A stretch of DNA of 64,000 bases from an uncultured Planctomycetaceae bacterium (GTDB lineage: Bacteria > Planctomycetota > Planctomycetia > Planctomycetales > Planctomycetaceae). Made by a program: the position numbers and the translations under genes. The stretch lies in NCBI GenBank assembly GCA_943787265.1, contig CALSLT010000021.1:216001-280000 (forward strand), given 5' to 3'. Positions 18,651 through 27,190 of the stretch are shown piece by piece; the first letter of the stretch is position 1, and every line of letters starts with the position of its first letter. The notes under the pieces are model-generated. The model made no database searches, had not been told where the DNA came from, and worked only from the letters and a program-made list of their open reading frames with translations.

Positions 18651-20117
18651 ATGTCTGATTTCCTTGCCATTGACTTGGAACCTCATCGAATCTGCGGGGT
18701 CGAAGCGTCCGTCGAGCGAGGTGCGGTGAAGATTCGCAAGAGTTTCTCATTGGACGTCCCGGAATCCATTTCGGTCGACGATCCACAAGGACTGGGTGAC
18801 TGGCTTAAAGGCGAACTCCGCCGTCAACGAACATCTGCCAGTCAGGTCTGCATCTCGCTGCCGCGTGAAGACGTCATCGTTCGGCATCTTGAAACGCCCG
18901 ACGTTTCCGACGATGAATTGCCGGATCTCGTGCGGTACCAGTCCGCCGCAAAGTCGACGATCCCGTTGGACCAGTTAACTCTCGACTTCCTGCCGCTTCC
19001 ACGCCGTAGTGACGCATCCGTCCGCGACGTATTGGTTTCGACCGTTCATCAGGACCGGATCAAACGACTCAGAACGATCTCATCGTCAGCCGGTCTGGAA
19101 CTGCAGTCGGTGGGTGTGTCATCCGTCGCGACAGCCGGCATCGTCGCTCTCGAAGAACAGCGACTTGATCACAGTGATGGTGAGGTTGCCGTCGCCGTCG
19201 CGCAACACGGAGACCGCGTTGAGATTTCGATCCTTGACGACGGGCACCTGCACTTCACTCACTCAACTCAGGTGATGTCTGCCGACGGACCGCAGACTCC
19301 GATCCTCGCCGAGATTAGTCGAGCATTGGTCGCCTTGCAGAAGCGGTTGCCGAATTCACGAATCGTTCGGTTCTGGATGATCGGTTCACCCGACGAAAAC
19401 ACGAAACTTGCCGACGCGATTCGGGACCGTTTCAAATGTGATGTCAGACAGCTCGACCCATTCCAAGGGCAGGGAGTCACGCTTGGATGCAAGCCGGTTG
19501 ATGATCCTCATGGCGCGTTCGGCGGGCCCATCGGTCAGCTCGTCAGTCACTCTCTGGAAGTGTCGTGTGCCGTCGACTTTTTGAATCCTCGCCGACCGGC
19601 CATTAAGAAAGATTATTCCAACCACAAAAAACTGGCGGGGGTTGCGCTCGTCGTTGTGCTGTTGGTCGGACTGTTCGGATATCGATCTTACCTGGTTGCC
19701 GGGCTCGAAAAGAAAGTTGCACAGGCAACGACGGACGAGAAGGACCAGAAGGAATTACTCGAACAACTTGCACCTCAGGTTGATGTTGCCGAATCTGTCG
19801 GCGAATGGGCATCGAGCCGCGTGAACTGGCTGGAAGAAGCCAACGCTCTCACTGACACTTTCGACGGGACGGAGCGGCATTACCTGACGAAGGTGCAATT
19901 TGGTGAAGGAACTCGCAAAGAACGAGGAACAGTCACCGCGTCAGGACACGCCAAGGAACGATTCGATGTCGAGGGATTAAACGCAGAACTGATGCAACGA
20001 ACTGATCTTGAGGTAAACGCGAAACCGATTAAAAACTCGGGACGAGACGGAGACTACCCGCAGCAGTTTGACCTCGATCTCAAACTGAAGCACGCAGAAA
20101 CGGAGACGGCAGAATGA
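18651..20117 (+). CDS. gspL: GspL-like protein (PilM-type actin-like domain joined to PilN-type membrane part)
   Basis: A 488-residue protein. Residues about 1-300 have the PilM/GspL cytoplasmic actin-like fold: the opening FLAIDLEPHRICGVEAS, then VCISLPREDVIVRHLETP and ELPDLVRYQSAA. A transmembrane helix at about 325-345 (LAGVALVVVLLVGLFGYRSY) is followed by a coiled coil and a small ferredoxin-like periplasmic domain as in PilN. This is the GspL layout, so PilM and PilN functions are in one chain. It should link the GspE ATPase to the periplasmic PilO/GspM-like partner, for which the minus-strand protein at 4012-6090 is the candidate. Its stop overlaps the next start by four bases. Confidence 0.82.
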   Translation: MSDFLAIDLEPHRICGVEASVERGAVKIRKSFSLDVPESISVDDPQGLGDWLKGELRRQRTSASQVCISLPREDVIVRHLETPDVSDDELPDLVRYQSAAKSTIPLDQLTLDFLPLPRRSDASVRDVLVSTVHQDRIKRLRTISSSAGLELQSVGVSSVATAGIVALEEQRLDHSDGEVAVAVAQHGDRVEISILDDGHLHFTHSTQVMSADGPQTPILAEISRALVALQKRLPNSRIVRFWMIGSPDENTKLADAIRDRFKCDVRQLDPFQGQGVTLGCKPVDDPHGAFGGPIGQLVSHSLEVSCAVDFLNPRRPAIKKDYSNHKKLAGVALVVVLLVGLFGYRSYLVAGLEKKVAQATTDEKDQKELLEQLAPQVDVAESVGEWASSRVNWLEEANALTDTFDGTERHYLTKVQFGEGTRKERGTVTASGHAKERFDVEGLNAELMQRTDLEVNAKPIKNSGRDGDYPQQFDLDLKLKHAETETAE

Positions 20118-21130
20118 ACCGAGTTCAATACGGAATAGCTACACTTCTTACCTTGGCCGTCGTTGGACCTGCCTTTGCTCAACCGGGTCGAGGTGGCGAC
20201 CCTTCAGAAATGGCAGATCGATTCTTCGGAATGATGGATCGAAATCGCGACGGTCGTTTGGATGAAGAAGAAACTCGTCGTATTCCTCCGCCAATGCGCG
20301 ACGCCATGCAGCGCATGGGGGCCGACTTTCGAAGGGGAATCTCGCGCGATCGATTTGGTGAGATGCTTCCCCGAGCAATGGAGGAAATGCGTCGCGGACG
20401 GGAATCTGGCGGAGGTTACGGTGGTCCACCAGGACGAGGTGGCCCTCCGGGCGGTGGCGATCGCGGCGGCGACGATCGTGGAAGAGGCGGTTACGGAGAC
20501 CGGGGAGACGGACGTGGCCCGAGCGATTACGGTCGAGGCGATGACCGATCTCGCGACAGCCGCTACGGATCAAGTTCCCGCGACAGCCGAGGACGTTCAA
20601 GTCGCAGTACGCCTAAACCGGCTCCGAGAGTCACGGTTGATCTGCCTGAAGCATGGAAAGTCGCCGACCTGGACAAGGATGGCCAGATCGGGCTCTACGA
20701 ATGGGACCGTAAGAAATACAAAGAGTTCTTCACTCTGGACACAAACCGAGACAGCCTGCTGACGCCTCGTGAAATCTCGCGAGCGTCAGGAGCCAGCCCG
20801 GCACCGACAGCAACCGCCGTGGCGGCGACGACAGTTACTTCGTCTCGTTCATCTTCGTCGACGGCAGCGAAGCCTGCCGCAGCTCCGGCTGGCACTCCCC
20901 TCACGGCTGCCGAGTACGACCCAAAAAGTGCAGAAGGTCGCTGGGCAAAGTACGTATTCGGACGACTCGACAAAAACAAAGATGGATCACTCTCGGAGGA
21001 TGAGTGGAACGGCAGCGCGAAAACTCGCGGCAGCTTCAAGAAGCACAACGCTCAGATGAGCTTCCCAGCAAGCTTCGAAGCGTTTGCTGGCCTGATGGTC
21101 GCCGTCCAGCGAGCCGAACGTAAAAAGTAA
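20114..21130 (+). CDS. Exported EF-hand protein with Arg/Gly-rich middle, coupled to gspL
   Basis: A 338-residue protein; ATG 20114 overlaps the gspL stop (ATGA). Residues 1-22 are a signal peptide (AVVGPAFAQ). Four EF-hand loops can be read: DRNRDGRLDEEE at 42-53, DLDKDGQIGLYE, DTNRDSLLTPRE (lacking the central Gly), and DKNKDGSLSEDE near the C-terminus. Between the first and second loops lies a stretch of RGG, GGDRGG and SRDSR repeats, probably disordered. It is likely a periplasmic calcium-binding protein. Planctomycete exported EF-hand proteins are common, but the overlap with gspL suggests a role with this secretion machine. That role is inference. Confidence 0.8.
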   Translation: MNRVQYGIATLLTLAVVGPAFAQPGRGGDPSEMADRFFGMMDRNRDGRLDEEETRRIPPPMRDAMQRMGADFRRGISRDRFGEMLPRAMEEMRRGRESGGGYGGPPGRGGPPGGGDRGGDDRGRGGYGDRGDGRGPSDYGRGDDRSRDSRYGSSSRDSRGRSSRSTPKPAPRVTVDLPEAWKVADLDKDGQIGLYEWDRKKYKEFFTLDTNRDSLLTPREISRASGASPAPTATAVAATTVTSSRSSSSTAAKPAAAPAGTPLTAAEYDPKSAEGRWAKYVFGRLDKNKDGSLSEDEWNGSAKTRGSFKKHNAQMSFPASFEAFAGLMVAVQRAERKK

Positions 21131-21172
21131 CTTCAAGCCCGATTCAGTAACGCCGACTCAAAACGATAAGGC

Positions 21173-21202
21173 CCGATTGGTAGATCACCAATCGGACTTT
21201 TT
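21173..21202. terminator. Rho-independent terminator after the T2SS-like cluster
   Basis: CCGATTGG (21173-21180) and CCAATCGG (21188-21195) form a perfect 8-bp stem with a 7-base loop, followed by ACTTTTTC on the plus strand. It lies between the EF-hand gene and the convergent GNAT gene and best fits the plus strand. Confidence 0.8.
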
Positions 21203-21246
21203 CTTTGCCTGTTTGTCTTACTTGGCGTGTCAATAAATCGCCGTGT

Positions 21247-21783
21247 TCAGTCGAAGAGCTTCGCAAACACGCGCGTGTCGATGAAGAGGTCGCCTTTCCG
21301 GTCATGCTTTCGCAGCAGACCTTCGAAGCTAAAACCGTTCTTCTCCAGAACCCGTGTCGACCGATTGTTTCCGTCGAAGACGTAGGCTTCGATCCGTTTA
21401 ACATCCCAGGTGTCGGTTGCGATTTTGCAGGCTGCCGCGACGACGGACGTCATGAAACCACGCCCCCAGTAAGGCTGACCGAGCCAGTAGCCAATCTCGA
21501 CCCGGTGGCCGGGCTTAATGCCTTCGAATCCGCAGCCGCCAATCATTCCTTCGTCTTTGTGCTGAATCGCGAAATGCACGTCGCAACCCCGTTCTTCTGT
21601 GGCGGCTGCAGCGATTTCTAGAAATCCGTCGAATTCAGCATCACCGTACGGGTACGGGACAGTCAGCATCCGGCGTTCGATTTCGCGATTGTTGAGTAGC
21701 TCGACACACTGCTGGCGATGCTCTGTGGAAAGTGGCGTGAGCCAGAGTTCGTTATTGACCGAGATTTTCTGATCACGGCTCAT
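21247..21783 (-). CDS. GNAT-family N-acetyltransferase (RimJ/RimL-like)
   Basis: A 178-residue protein of family-typical length. It has the RimJ/RimL-type order: an N-terminal TERLxLxPL-like strand (NELWLTPLSTEH), the IGGCGFEGI strand, the EIGYWLGQPYWGRGFMTSVV segment with the acetyl-CoA pyrophosphate loop (GRGFMT in place of the usual GxGYxT), and the C-terminal NNRSTRVLEKNGFSFEG motif. It would transfer an acetyl group from acetyl-CoA to an amine, perhaps a protein N-terminus; the substrate cannot be read. It stands alone on the minus strand, convergent with the EF-hand gene. Confidence 0.88.
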   Translation of the reverse strand: MSRDQKISVNNELWLTPLSTEHRQQCVELLNNREIERRMLTVPYPYGDAEFDGFLEIAAAATEERGCDVHFAIQHKDEGMIGGCGFEGIKPGHRVEIGYWLGQPYWGRGFMTSVVAAACKIATDTWDVKRIEAYVFDGNNRSTRVLEKNGFSFEGLLRKHDRKGDLFIDTRVFAKLFD

Positions 21784-21884
21784 TGTGCGTACTCGACTTG
21801 AAGTGACGTCAATTGCCGGTTCGATACCAGCGTCGACTCATCGGATGCGAATCGTGCCGGTCTGGTTCGGTGTGGTGTCTCAAA

Positions 21885-23474
21885 TCAGCCGTTAGCGCTG
21901 CCCGGTTTTGTTCCAAAGACTGACTTCAACTCTTTTACTTTTGTTATTGTCAGGCGACCGCCTTGCTCATTGCCGGTCCCCGAAATTGTGATCGGAGTCC
22001 CGCAGTGGTAGGCGATGTTGAAGTTGTGGAAGTCTTTGAAATTGACTTCGATGCGGACTGCCGGCTTGCCTTCGACGTCGAGGAAGAACAACTTCGCTTC
22101 GTCCAGGTTGTCCGACATTCGCAGTCGGCCCTGGACCGTGATCTGGTCTCCTTCGACTTTGACCCAACTTTCGAAAGGTTGTTCCTGCCACGGAGTGAAG
22201 TCGGATGAGTCGAGTCCGGCCAACGCTGTGCTTGAGCCGGCAAACGAATCGGGCTCGACGCCGAATTTCTGCAGCAGCCCCAGATGCAGTTTGCCGAGTT
22301 GCTGATTCTGCGAGTACCGCACATAGCGGCCAGTCTTGATCATGCCGCCGCCTTTGCCAGCCAGGATGATTGGAATTCGCGTCGCGGTGTGATTGTCGCT
22401 GTGCCCCATTCCTGAACCAAACAGCACGACGCTGTGGTCGAGCAATGTGCCGTTGTGATCTTTGAACGATTTCAGTCGAGTCAGCAGGTAGTCGAACTTT
22501 TCCATGTGCCAGCGGCTGATCTTCAGCAACGCTTCCAGGTTCTCGCGACTGAAGTTTCGGAAGAAGTGTGACAGGTAATGGTGCTGTTCTTTGATGCCGA
22601 GAAAATCAAAGATCATGCGGCTGTTGCTGTTTCCAAGCATGTACGTGATGCAGCGGCTGGAGTCTGTCCACATGGCCAGAGCGATCAGGTCGATCATTGA
22701 CTCGGCCTGTTCGTTGAGATTCGCCGGTCGTTCAGGCCGTTTGAACTTCGAAAAGTCAGTTGACGACGATCGGCCCTGCATGTCCTGGAGACGTTTTTCG
22801 GTTTCTCGCACGACTGTTAGATACTGATCGAGCGTCGCTCGGTCTTCGTGCCCGGCTTTTCGAGTCAGCGACTTTGCGTCTTCGCGTACTCGGTCCAGCA
22901 GGCTTGCCATCGCCTTTCGCTTCTGCGGGTGACTCAGCGGGCTTCGAAACAGCCGATCAAAGATAAGTTGAGGGTCGCTCTCTCGGGGCATCGGCTGCCC
23001 GTCGTGATCGTACGAGATGTAGCTGCAGCCGATCTGGTTCGGAAACAATCCTTCAGTCGTGAGTTCCAGCGAGCGGTGCGGCGTGTCGCCACTGATCTTG
23101 TCCGCGATTAACTGGTCGACCGATGCCGACTTTGTGTTTCTATGATGCCCAGACAGAAACCGACGCGTCGAATTCGCGTGTGACGAGAAGCCGAAGTCAC
23201 CCATGTTGTCGAGGATGAGCAAGTCGTCCTTGTGCTTGGCAAAGGGCTGCATTAACGGCGACATGCGGAAATCGTTTTCAGAGCCGCCGCTGATATTCCA
23301 CGATGGCGGGTGGACACCATTCGGTTTGAACAGAGTCATGAAACGGACGGGCGGTTTCTCCGTCGCAGATTCTTTGGCCGATGCCGTCATCAGGTTCAGG
23401 AATGGCAGCGGCAACGCAGCTCCAGCAGTTCCTCGAAGAAACGTGCGGCGATCGATGTTCCAGTTCATGTTCAA
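21885..23474 (-). CDS. DUF1552 protein with Tat signal
   Basis: A 529-residue exported protein. The N-terminus has a twin-arginine signal (DRRTFLRGTAGAALPLPFL). The body follows the DUF1552 pattern known from Planctomycetes and some Myxobacteria: FKPNGVHPPSWN, LDNMGDFGFSSHANSTRRFL, and the late HYLSHF and GSGMGHSDNHTA motifs, which resemble DUF1501/alkaline-phosphatase-superfamily metal sites. Its start overlaps the stop of the upstream DUF1592 gene by four bases, so the two are made together. DUF1552 and DUF1592-type proteins are found as neighbouring pairs in this phylum; their substrates are unknown. Confidence 0.9.
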   Translation of the reverse strand: MNMNWNIDRRTFLRGTAGAALPLPFLNLMTASAKESATEKPPVRFMTLFKPNGVHPPSWNISGGSENDFRMSPLMQPFAKHKDDLLILDNMGDFGFSSHANSTRRFLSGHHRNTKSASVDQLIADKISGDTPHRSLELTTEGLFPNQIGCSYISYDHDGQPMPRESDPQLIFDRLFRSPLSHPQKRKAMASLLDRVREDAKSLTRKAGHEDRATLDQYLTVVRETEKRLQDMQGRSSSTDFSKFKRPERPANLNEQAESMIDLIALAMWTDSSRCITYMLGNSNSRMIFDFLGIKEQHHYLSHFFRNFSRENLEALLKISRWHMEKFDYLLTRLKSFKDHNGTLLDHSVVLFGSGMGHSDNHTATRIPIILAGKGGGMIKTGRYVRYSQNQQLGKLHLGLLQKFGVEPDSFAGSSTALAGLDSSDFTPWQEQPFESWVKVEGDQITVQGRLRMSDNLDEAKLFFLDVEGKPAVRIEVNFKDFHNFNIAYHCGTPITISGTGNEQGGRLTITKVKELKSVFGTKPGSANG

Positions 23475-25405
23475 TTCCTGATAACCGTTTGCTGAAACGG
23501 AAGGCTCGTTGCAACCTGGTGAACGAGGTCGCGGTAGGTGCCATTTGAGGCGACGAGTTGGTCAACAATCTTATCGACCGTTGGGCGGTCGAAAACTTCC
23601 AGTTTACGACAAAGTGCGTACGAAAGCGTGCGTTCTACAATGTTTCGAATAACTGATTCGCTTTGTGAGGTGACGAGAATCTGCTTCAAACCGGCGAAGT
23701 CTTCGAACGATTCTCCGGTGGGGAGTTGCCCCGTCGTGTCGACATCGGCGTTACGTTTGTAGTTTGGACCGTCGTACCGCTGCAGCGCGAATCCCAGCGG
23801 GTCGATCTTGTCGTGGCAGATGGCGCACGTTGCCTTGCTCCGATGCATTTCAAACCGTTCACGGAACGTCAGATTCTTCCCAGGCGGATTTGCCGGGATT
23901 TGTCCGACGTCGGCAGGTGGTTCGGGCAACTCTTCGCCGAGAATCCGTTCGAGTATCCAGGTTCCTCGAATCACCGGCCCGCGGTTCATCTCCAGAATCC
24001 CCGGCATGGTGAGAATTCCGCCACGATTCTTTGTCTGAACGAGCGAGATTTTCTGATTCGGAACGATCTCGCGTTCAATGCCTTTTTGTTTTCGATACCG
24101 GACCATTTGCTTTGAATCGGCTCCGTAGAATTTCGCCGTGAACGGATTTGCGAATGCCGTTTTCGAATCCAGCAATTCCAACAGCGGCCGGTCATCCACA
24201 AAGAGATGATGCATAAAGTCGATTGGTTGCGATCGGAGAGCCTCGGCTTCGGGCACCTGGACCGATTGTTTGGCGACCTGATCGAGAGTCAGCCATTGTG
24301 AAGCGAAATTATCTGCCAGATTGATAGATTTGGGCGAGTCGATCAGCCGTTCAATTTGAGCGGCGTAGATTTCGGGATTTGAAAGGTTGCCCATCGCCGC
24401 AGCGTCGAGCAACTCGGCATCGGGCATGTCACCCCAGACAAAGTACGACAGGCGTTCGGCAAGTTCGTGGTTGTCGACCGCCTGCTGCTTGCCGGGGGCG
24501 CCTTCCATCAGCAAGCCACGAAACATGAAGCCGGCCGACATCAGGACCGCTTTCAATTCGACTTTCACGGCCGCTTCAAGGTCGTCGCTTTGCTTGATCG
24601 ACTTGATGATTCGAGCAACTTTTCCGTCGGCAACGTTTCGACGAACTGCGCGCGGTACGAAAGATCGGACCAACTTTTGCGCATGATCGAGTCGCATGCC
24701 GGTCTGCGGGATTGATCCCGTGATTTCTTCCAGCAAAGAACGCCGCTTCTGCGAGAACATTTCTGCCAGGCCTGCGTCGGCAATGTAGGAGTACTGATCC
24801 CACAGCGTCGTCGTGAGCGGATTGCCATGAGTGTCGTTGCGAAAGCCGCTGACTCCGGGTGGGTCAGTCTGCAGGAGCTTCATCACGAGCGACTTTTCGA
24901 CGACTGTCTGTTCGGCTTCGATGATGGCAACTTCGAGATCAAATCCGAACAGCGAACGGAGTGTCTTGCGATACTCGGTCGCGCAGAGGCGACGCGGAGC
25001 GAAGAATCCAGGATGAGCCTCAACCGAATCAATCTGGTTGTGATACCACTTAAAGAGTCGCTGCCGTTCTTCCTCCGTCGGCTGCGGCGAATCTTCAGGC
25101 GGCATCTCGTGAGCTTTGACTCGTTCGATCGCCGATTCCCAATGCTCGAATCGTTCTGCAAAGTTCGTGGCGGTAACCGTCGAAAGGTCAACTTCGCCTT
25201 TGGCTTCGTCACCGTCGCTGTGGCAATCGACACAGAACTTTTTGAGAATCGGTTTTATTTCCGTTTCGAAAGATGCCGCAGCTTCAACAGACAGCGTGTG
25301 TGTCAGAAGCAGGCAAAGCATCGTCAGGAGAACTCGCACGTCGCGGAACCTCAAGAGTTGTGTTGGAGAGTTCGAGTGTCGCGAACGCAGTCGCGATTTC
25401 AGCAA
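23471..25405 (-). CDS. Planctomycete DUF1587/1592/1588/1585-type c-heme protein
   Basis: A 644-residue exported protein. A signal peptide follows a basic N-terminus (LLTMLCLLLTHTLSVEAAA). A cytochrome-c-like segment with CVDCH lies near residue 60 (FVD type: KKFCVDCHSDGDEAKG). Then come the domains usual for this family: DUF1587 (RLCATEYRKTLRSLFG), DUF1595/1592 (AERLSYFVWGDMPDAELLDA, SQWLTLDQV), DUF1588 with a second CAICH motif (CAICHDKIDPLGFALQRYD) and DUF1585 at the C-terminus. Two c-type hemes are therefore possible. It overlaps the DUF1552 gene downstream. Electron transfer in the periplasm is likely from the CxxCH motifs; the substrate is unknown. Confidence 0.9.
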   Translation of the reverse strand: MLKSRLRSRHSNSPTQLLRFRDVRVLLTMLCLLLTHTLSVEAAASFETEIKPILKKFCVDCHSDGDEAKGEVDLSTVTATNFAERFEHWESAIERVKAHEMPPEDSPQPTEEERQRLFKWYHNQIDSVEAHPGFFAPRRLCATEYRKTLRSLFGFDLEVAIIEAEQTVVEKSLVMKLLQTDPPGVSGFRNDTHGNPLTTTLWDQYSYIADAGLAEMFSQKRRSLLEEITGSIPQTGMRLDHAQKLVRSFVPRAVRRNVADGKVARIIKSIKQSDDLEAAVKVELKAVLMSAGFMFRGLLMEGAPGKQQAVDNHELAERLSYFVWGDMPDAELLDAAAMGNLSNPEIYAAQIERLIDSPKSINLADNFASQWLTLDQVAKQSVQVPEAEALRSQPIDFMHHLFVDDRPLLELLDSKTAFANPFTAKFYGADSKQMVRYRKQKGIEREIVPNQKISLVQTKNRGGILTMPGILEMNRGPVIRGTWILERILGEELPEPPADVGQIPANPPGKNLTFRERFEMHRSKATCAICHDKIDPLGFALQRYDGPNYKRNADVDTTGQLPTGESFEDFAGLKQILVTSQSESVIRNIVERTLSYALCRKLEVFDRPTVDKIVDQLVASNGTYRDLVHQVATSLPFQQTVIRN

Positions 25406-25440
25406 CGATCTTACCCAACCCGACGACAGTTTTCAGCGAA

Positions 25441-26697
25441 TCAGGAGTGGCGGCCGCCAGAACGTGGACGCCCGCGGCCTTTTTGAGGCCCGCCTTCGTT
25501 GCGGCGGTGTTTTGACGGGGGAGATTCGGTCAGTTCTTCGAGGCCAGGCACGTGGTAAGGGTGCTGTGAGTCGACTTCGAGCTTACGCTGAACGTGTTGC
25601 TCGATGGCTCGAAGCTGGTCGATATCTTCGGCCATGCAGAATGTGAGCGCGACACCCTCCTGGCCGGCACGTCCGGTTCGGCCGACTCGATGCACGTAGG
25701 AGTCGCAGTCGTCGGGCATGTCGTAGTTGATGACGTGCGAAATTCCGTCCACATCAATGCCTCGCGCGGCAAGGTCAGTGGCAATGAGGACCAGCGTCTT
25801 GCCTTTCTTGAAATCCTTCAGGATTCGCGTACGCGCGTTTTGAGATTTGTCACCGTGGATGGCTGCGGTTGGAACGTCGCGTTTATTGAGGTCTTTGGCA
25901 ACGCGGTCGGCTCCGTGTTTCGTACGCGTAAAAACGAGGACTCGGCCAACCGGGCGACGAATCAGAATGTTGCTCAGCAGCGAGATCTTCTTTTGATACT
26001 CAACATGCATCACCTTTTGCTCGACAAGATCGCTGGTGGACGTTCCGGGATCGTCCGGCGTCACGTCGATGCGAACCGGTTTGTGAAGCAGTTCGTCTGC
26101 CAGCTCAACAGCTTCAGGTGGCATCGTCGCCGAGAAGAACAGCGATTGCCGTTTTGCAGGAAGCTCTTTGACGATCCGTTTCAAGTCCGGCAGGAAGCCC
26201 ATGTCGAGCATTCGGTCGGCTTCGTCGAGCACAAAAAATTGCAGTCGATCGAGTTCGACATGTCCTTGATTGATGAGATCAATCAGCCGGCCAGGCGTGG
26301 CGACAAGAACGTGGACGCCTTTCTTTAAGGCTCGCACCTGGGGATTCTGGTTCACGCCTCCGAAGACGGTGATCAGATTCAGATTCATCTTCTTTCCGTA
26401 CGCCAGGAAGCGTTCAGAAATCTGCGTGGCCAGTTCGCGAGTCGGAGACAGCACGAGCACTCGCGGAGTGCGCGACGTCATAGACCGTTTCTCTTTGCTG
26501 ATCCGATGTAGAATCGGCATCGCGAATGCTGCCGTCTTACCAGTGCCGGTCTGAGCAACTCCCAGGATATCCCGCCCCATCATGATCTTCGGGATGGCGG
26601 CTTCCTGGATCGGAGTGGCCGTGTGGTACTGCTCCGCCGCCGCAGACTTCACCAACGGCTTGACCAGGCCGAAATCGGCAAACGTTTTGTTACTCAT
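25441..26697 (-). CDS. rhlE: DEAD-box RNA helicase, RhlE-like
   Basis: A 418-residue protein with all core motifs in order: FADFGL with the Q motif, AQTGTGKTAAF (I), PTRELA (Ia), VATPGR (Ib), DEAD (II, in VLDEADRMLDMGF), SAT (III), VFTRTK (IV), ATDLAARGID (V) and HRVGRTGRAG (VI). The C-terminus is short, basic and Gly/Arg-rich, as in RhlE. It should unwind RNA with ATP in ribosome assembly or RNA decay. It lies 36 bp upstream of the DUF1592 gene on the same strand, but a functional link is not evident. Confidence 0.92.
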   Translation of the reverse strand: MSNKTFADFGLVKPLVKSAAAEQYHTATPIQEAAIPKIMMGRDILGVAQTGTGKTAAFAMPILHRISKEKRSMTSRTPRVLVLSPTRELATQISERFLAYGKKMNLNLITVFGGVNQNPQVRALKKGVHVLVATPGRLIDLINQGHVELDRLQFFVLDEADRMLDMGFLPDLKRIVKELPAKRQSLFFSATMPPEAVELADELLHKPVRIDVTPDDPGTSTSDLVEQKVMHVEYQKKISLLSNILIRRPVGRVLVFTRTKHGADRVAKDLNKRDVPTAAIHGDKSQNARTRILKDFKKGKTLVLIATDLAARGIDVDGISHVINYDMPDDCDSYVHRVGRTGRAGQEGVALTFCMAEDIDQLRAIEQHVQRKLEVDSQHPYHVPGLEELTESPPSKHRRNEGGPQKGRGRPRSGGRHS

Positions 26698-27190
26698 GGG
26701 AGACGCTTTGCCGTTGAGAATGTTAGAGCGTTGGGCTTGTTCTGCAGGAACAATTTCGAATCGTTCCGGTCTTCAAATATCGACGGCCTCGGTGATTTGC
26801 AGAGGGGGCAATGGACGTTATCGGTGAGTCGCGGAATCAGCAACAGCCAGGCGACGTAGCGACCTGTCAATCACTGGAATGGTCAGATTTCGGGATGAAT
26901 CGGACAGCACCGTCGAGGATTGAAAGTGATTTCCGCACACATCGAGGCATGCACCTCCATTGAGAGATCGCATTGCGCAAAGCCGCCAGAGATTGACTGA
27001 GCCGAAGCAAAGATCCTGACGCATGGTTAGGGAGCCGCTTTCGTCTGCGTTCGTCACAGCGGATGGGTGCGTAGTTTGACTGCCGAACATTGTGCGATAG
27101 CTGTCCGTCCTGGCGGAAATTCTGAATCGAACATTCCACTTGTGCCTCGCATCGAGGCAGTTGCGAATCCTTTTCTTGGAGCCTGTACCG
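26698..27190. other. 493-bp divergent intergenic region
   Basis: This lies between the rhlE-like gene (minus) and the ammonium transporter operon (plus) and should hold both promoters. Open frames on both strands here lack family features. I see no clear sigma-54 or NtrC-type site, although a nitrogen-regulated promoter would be expected. Confidence 0.55.
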
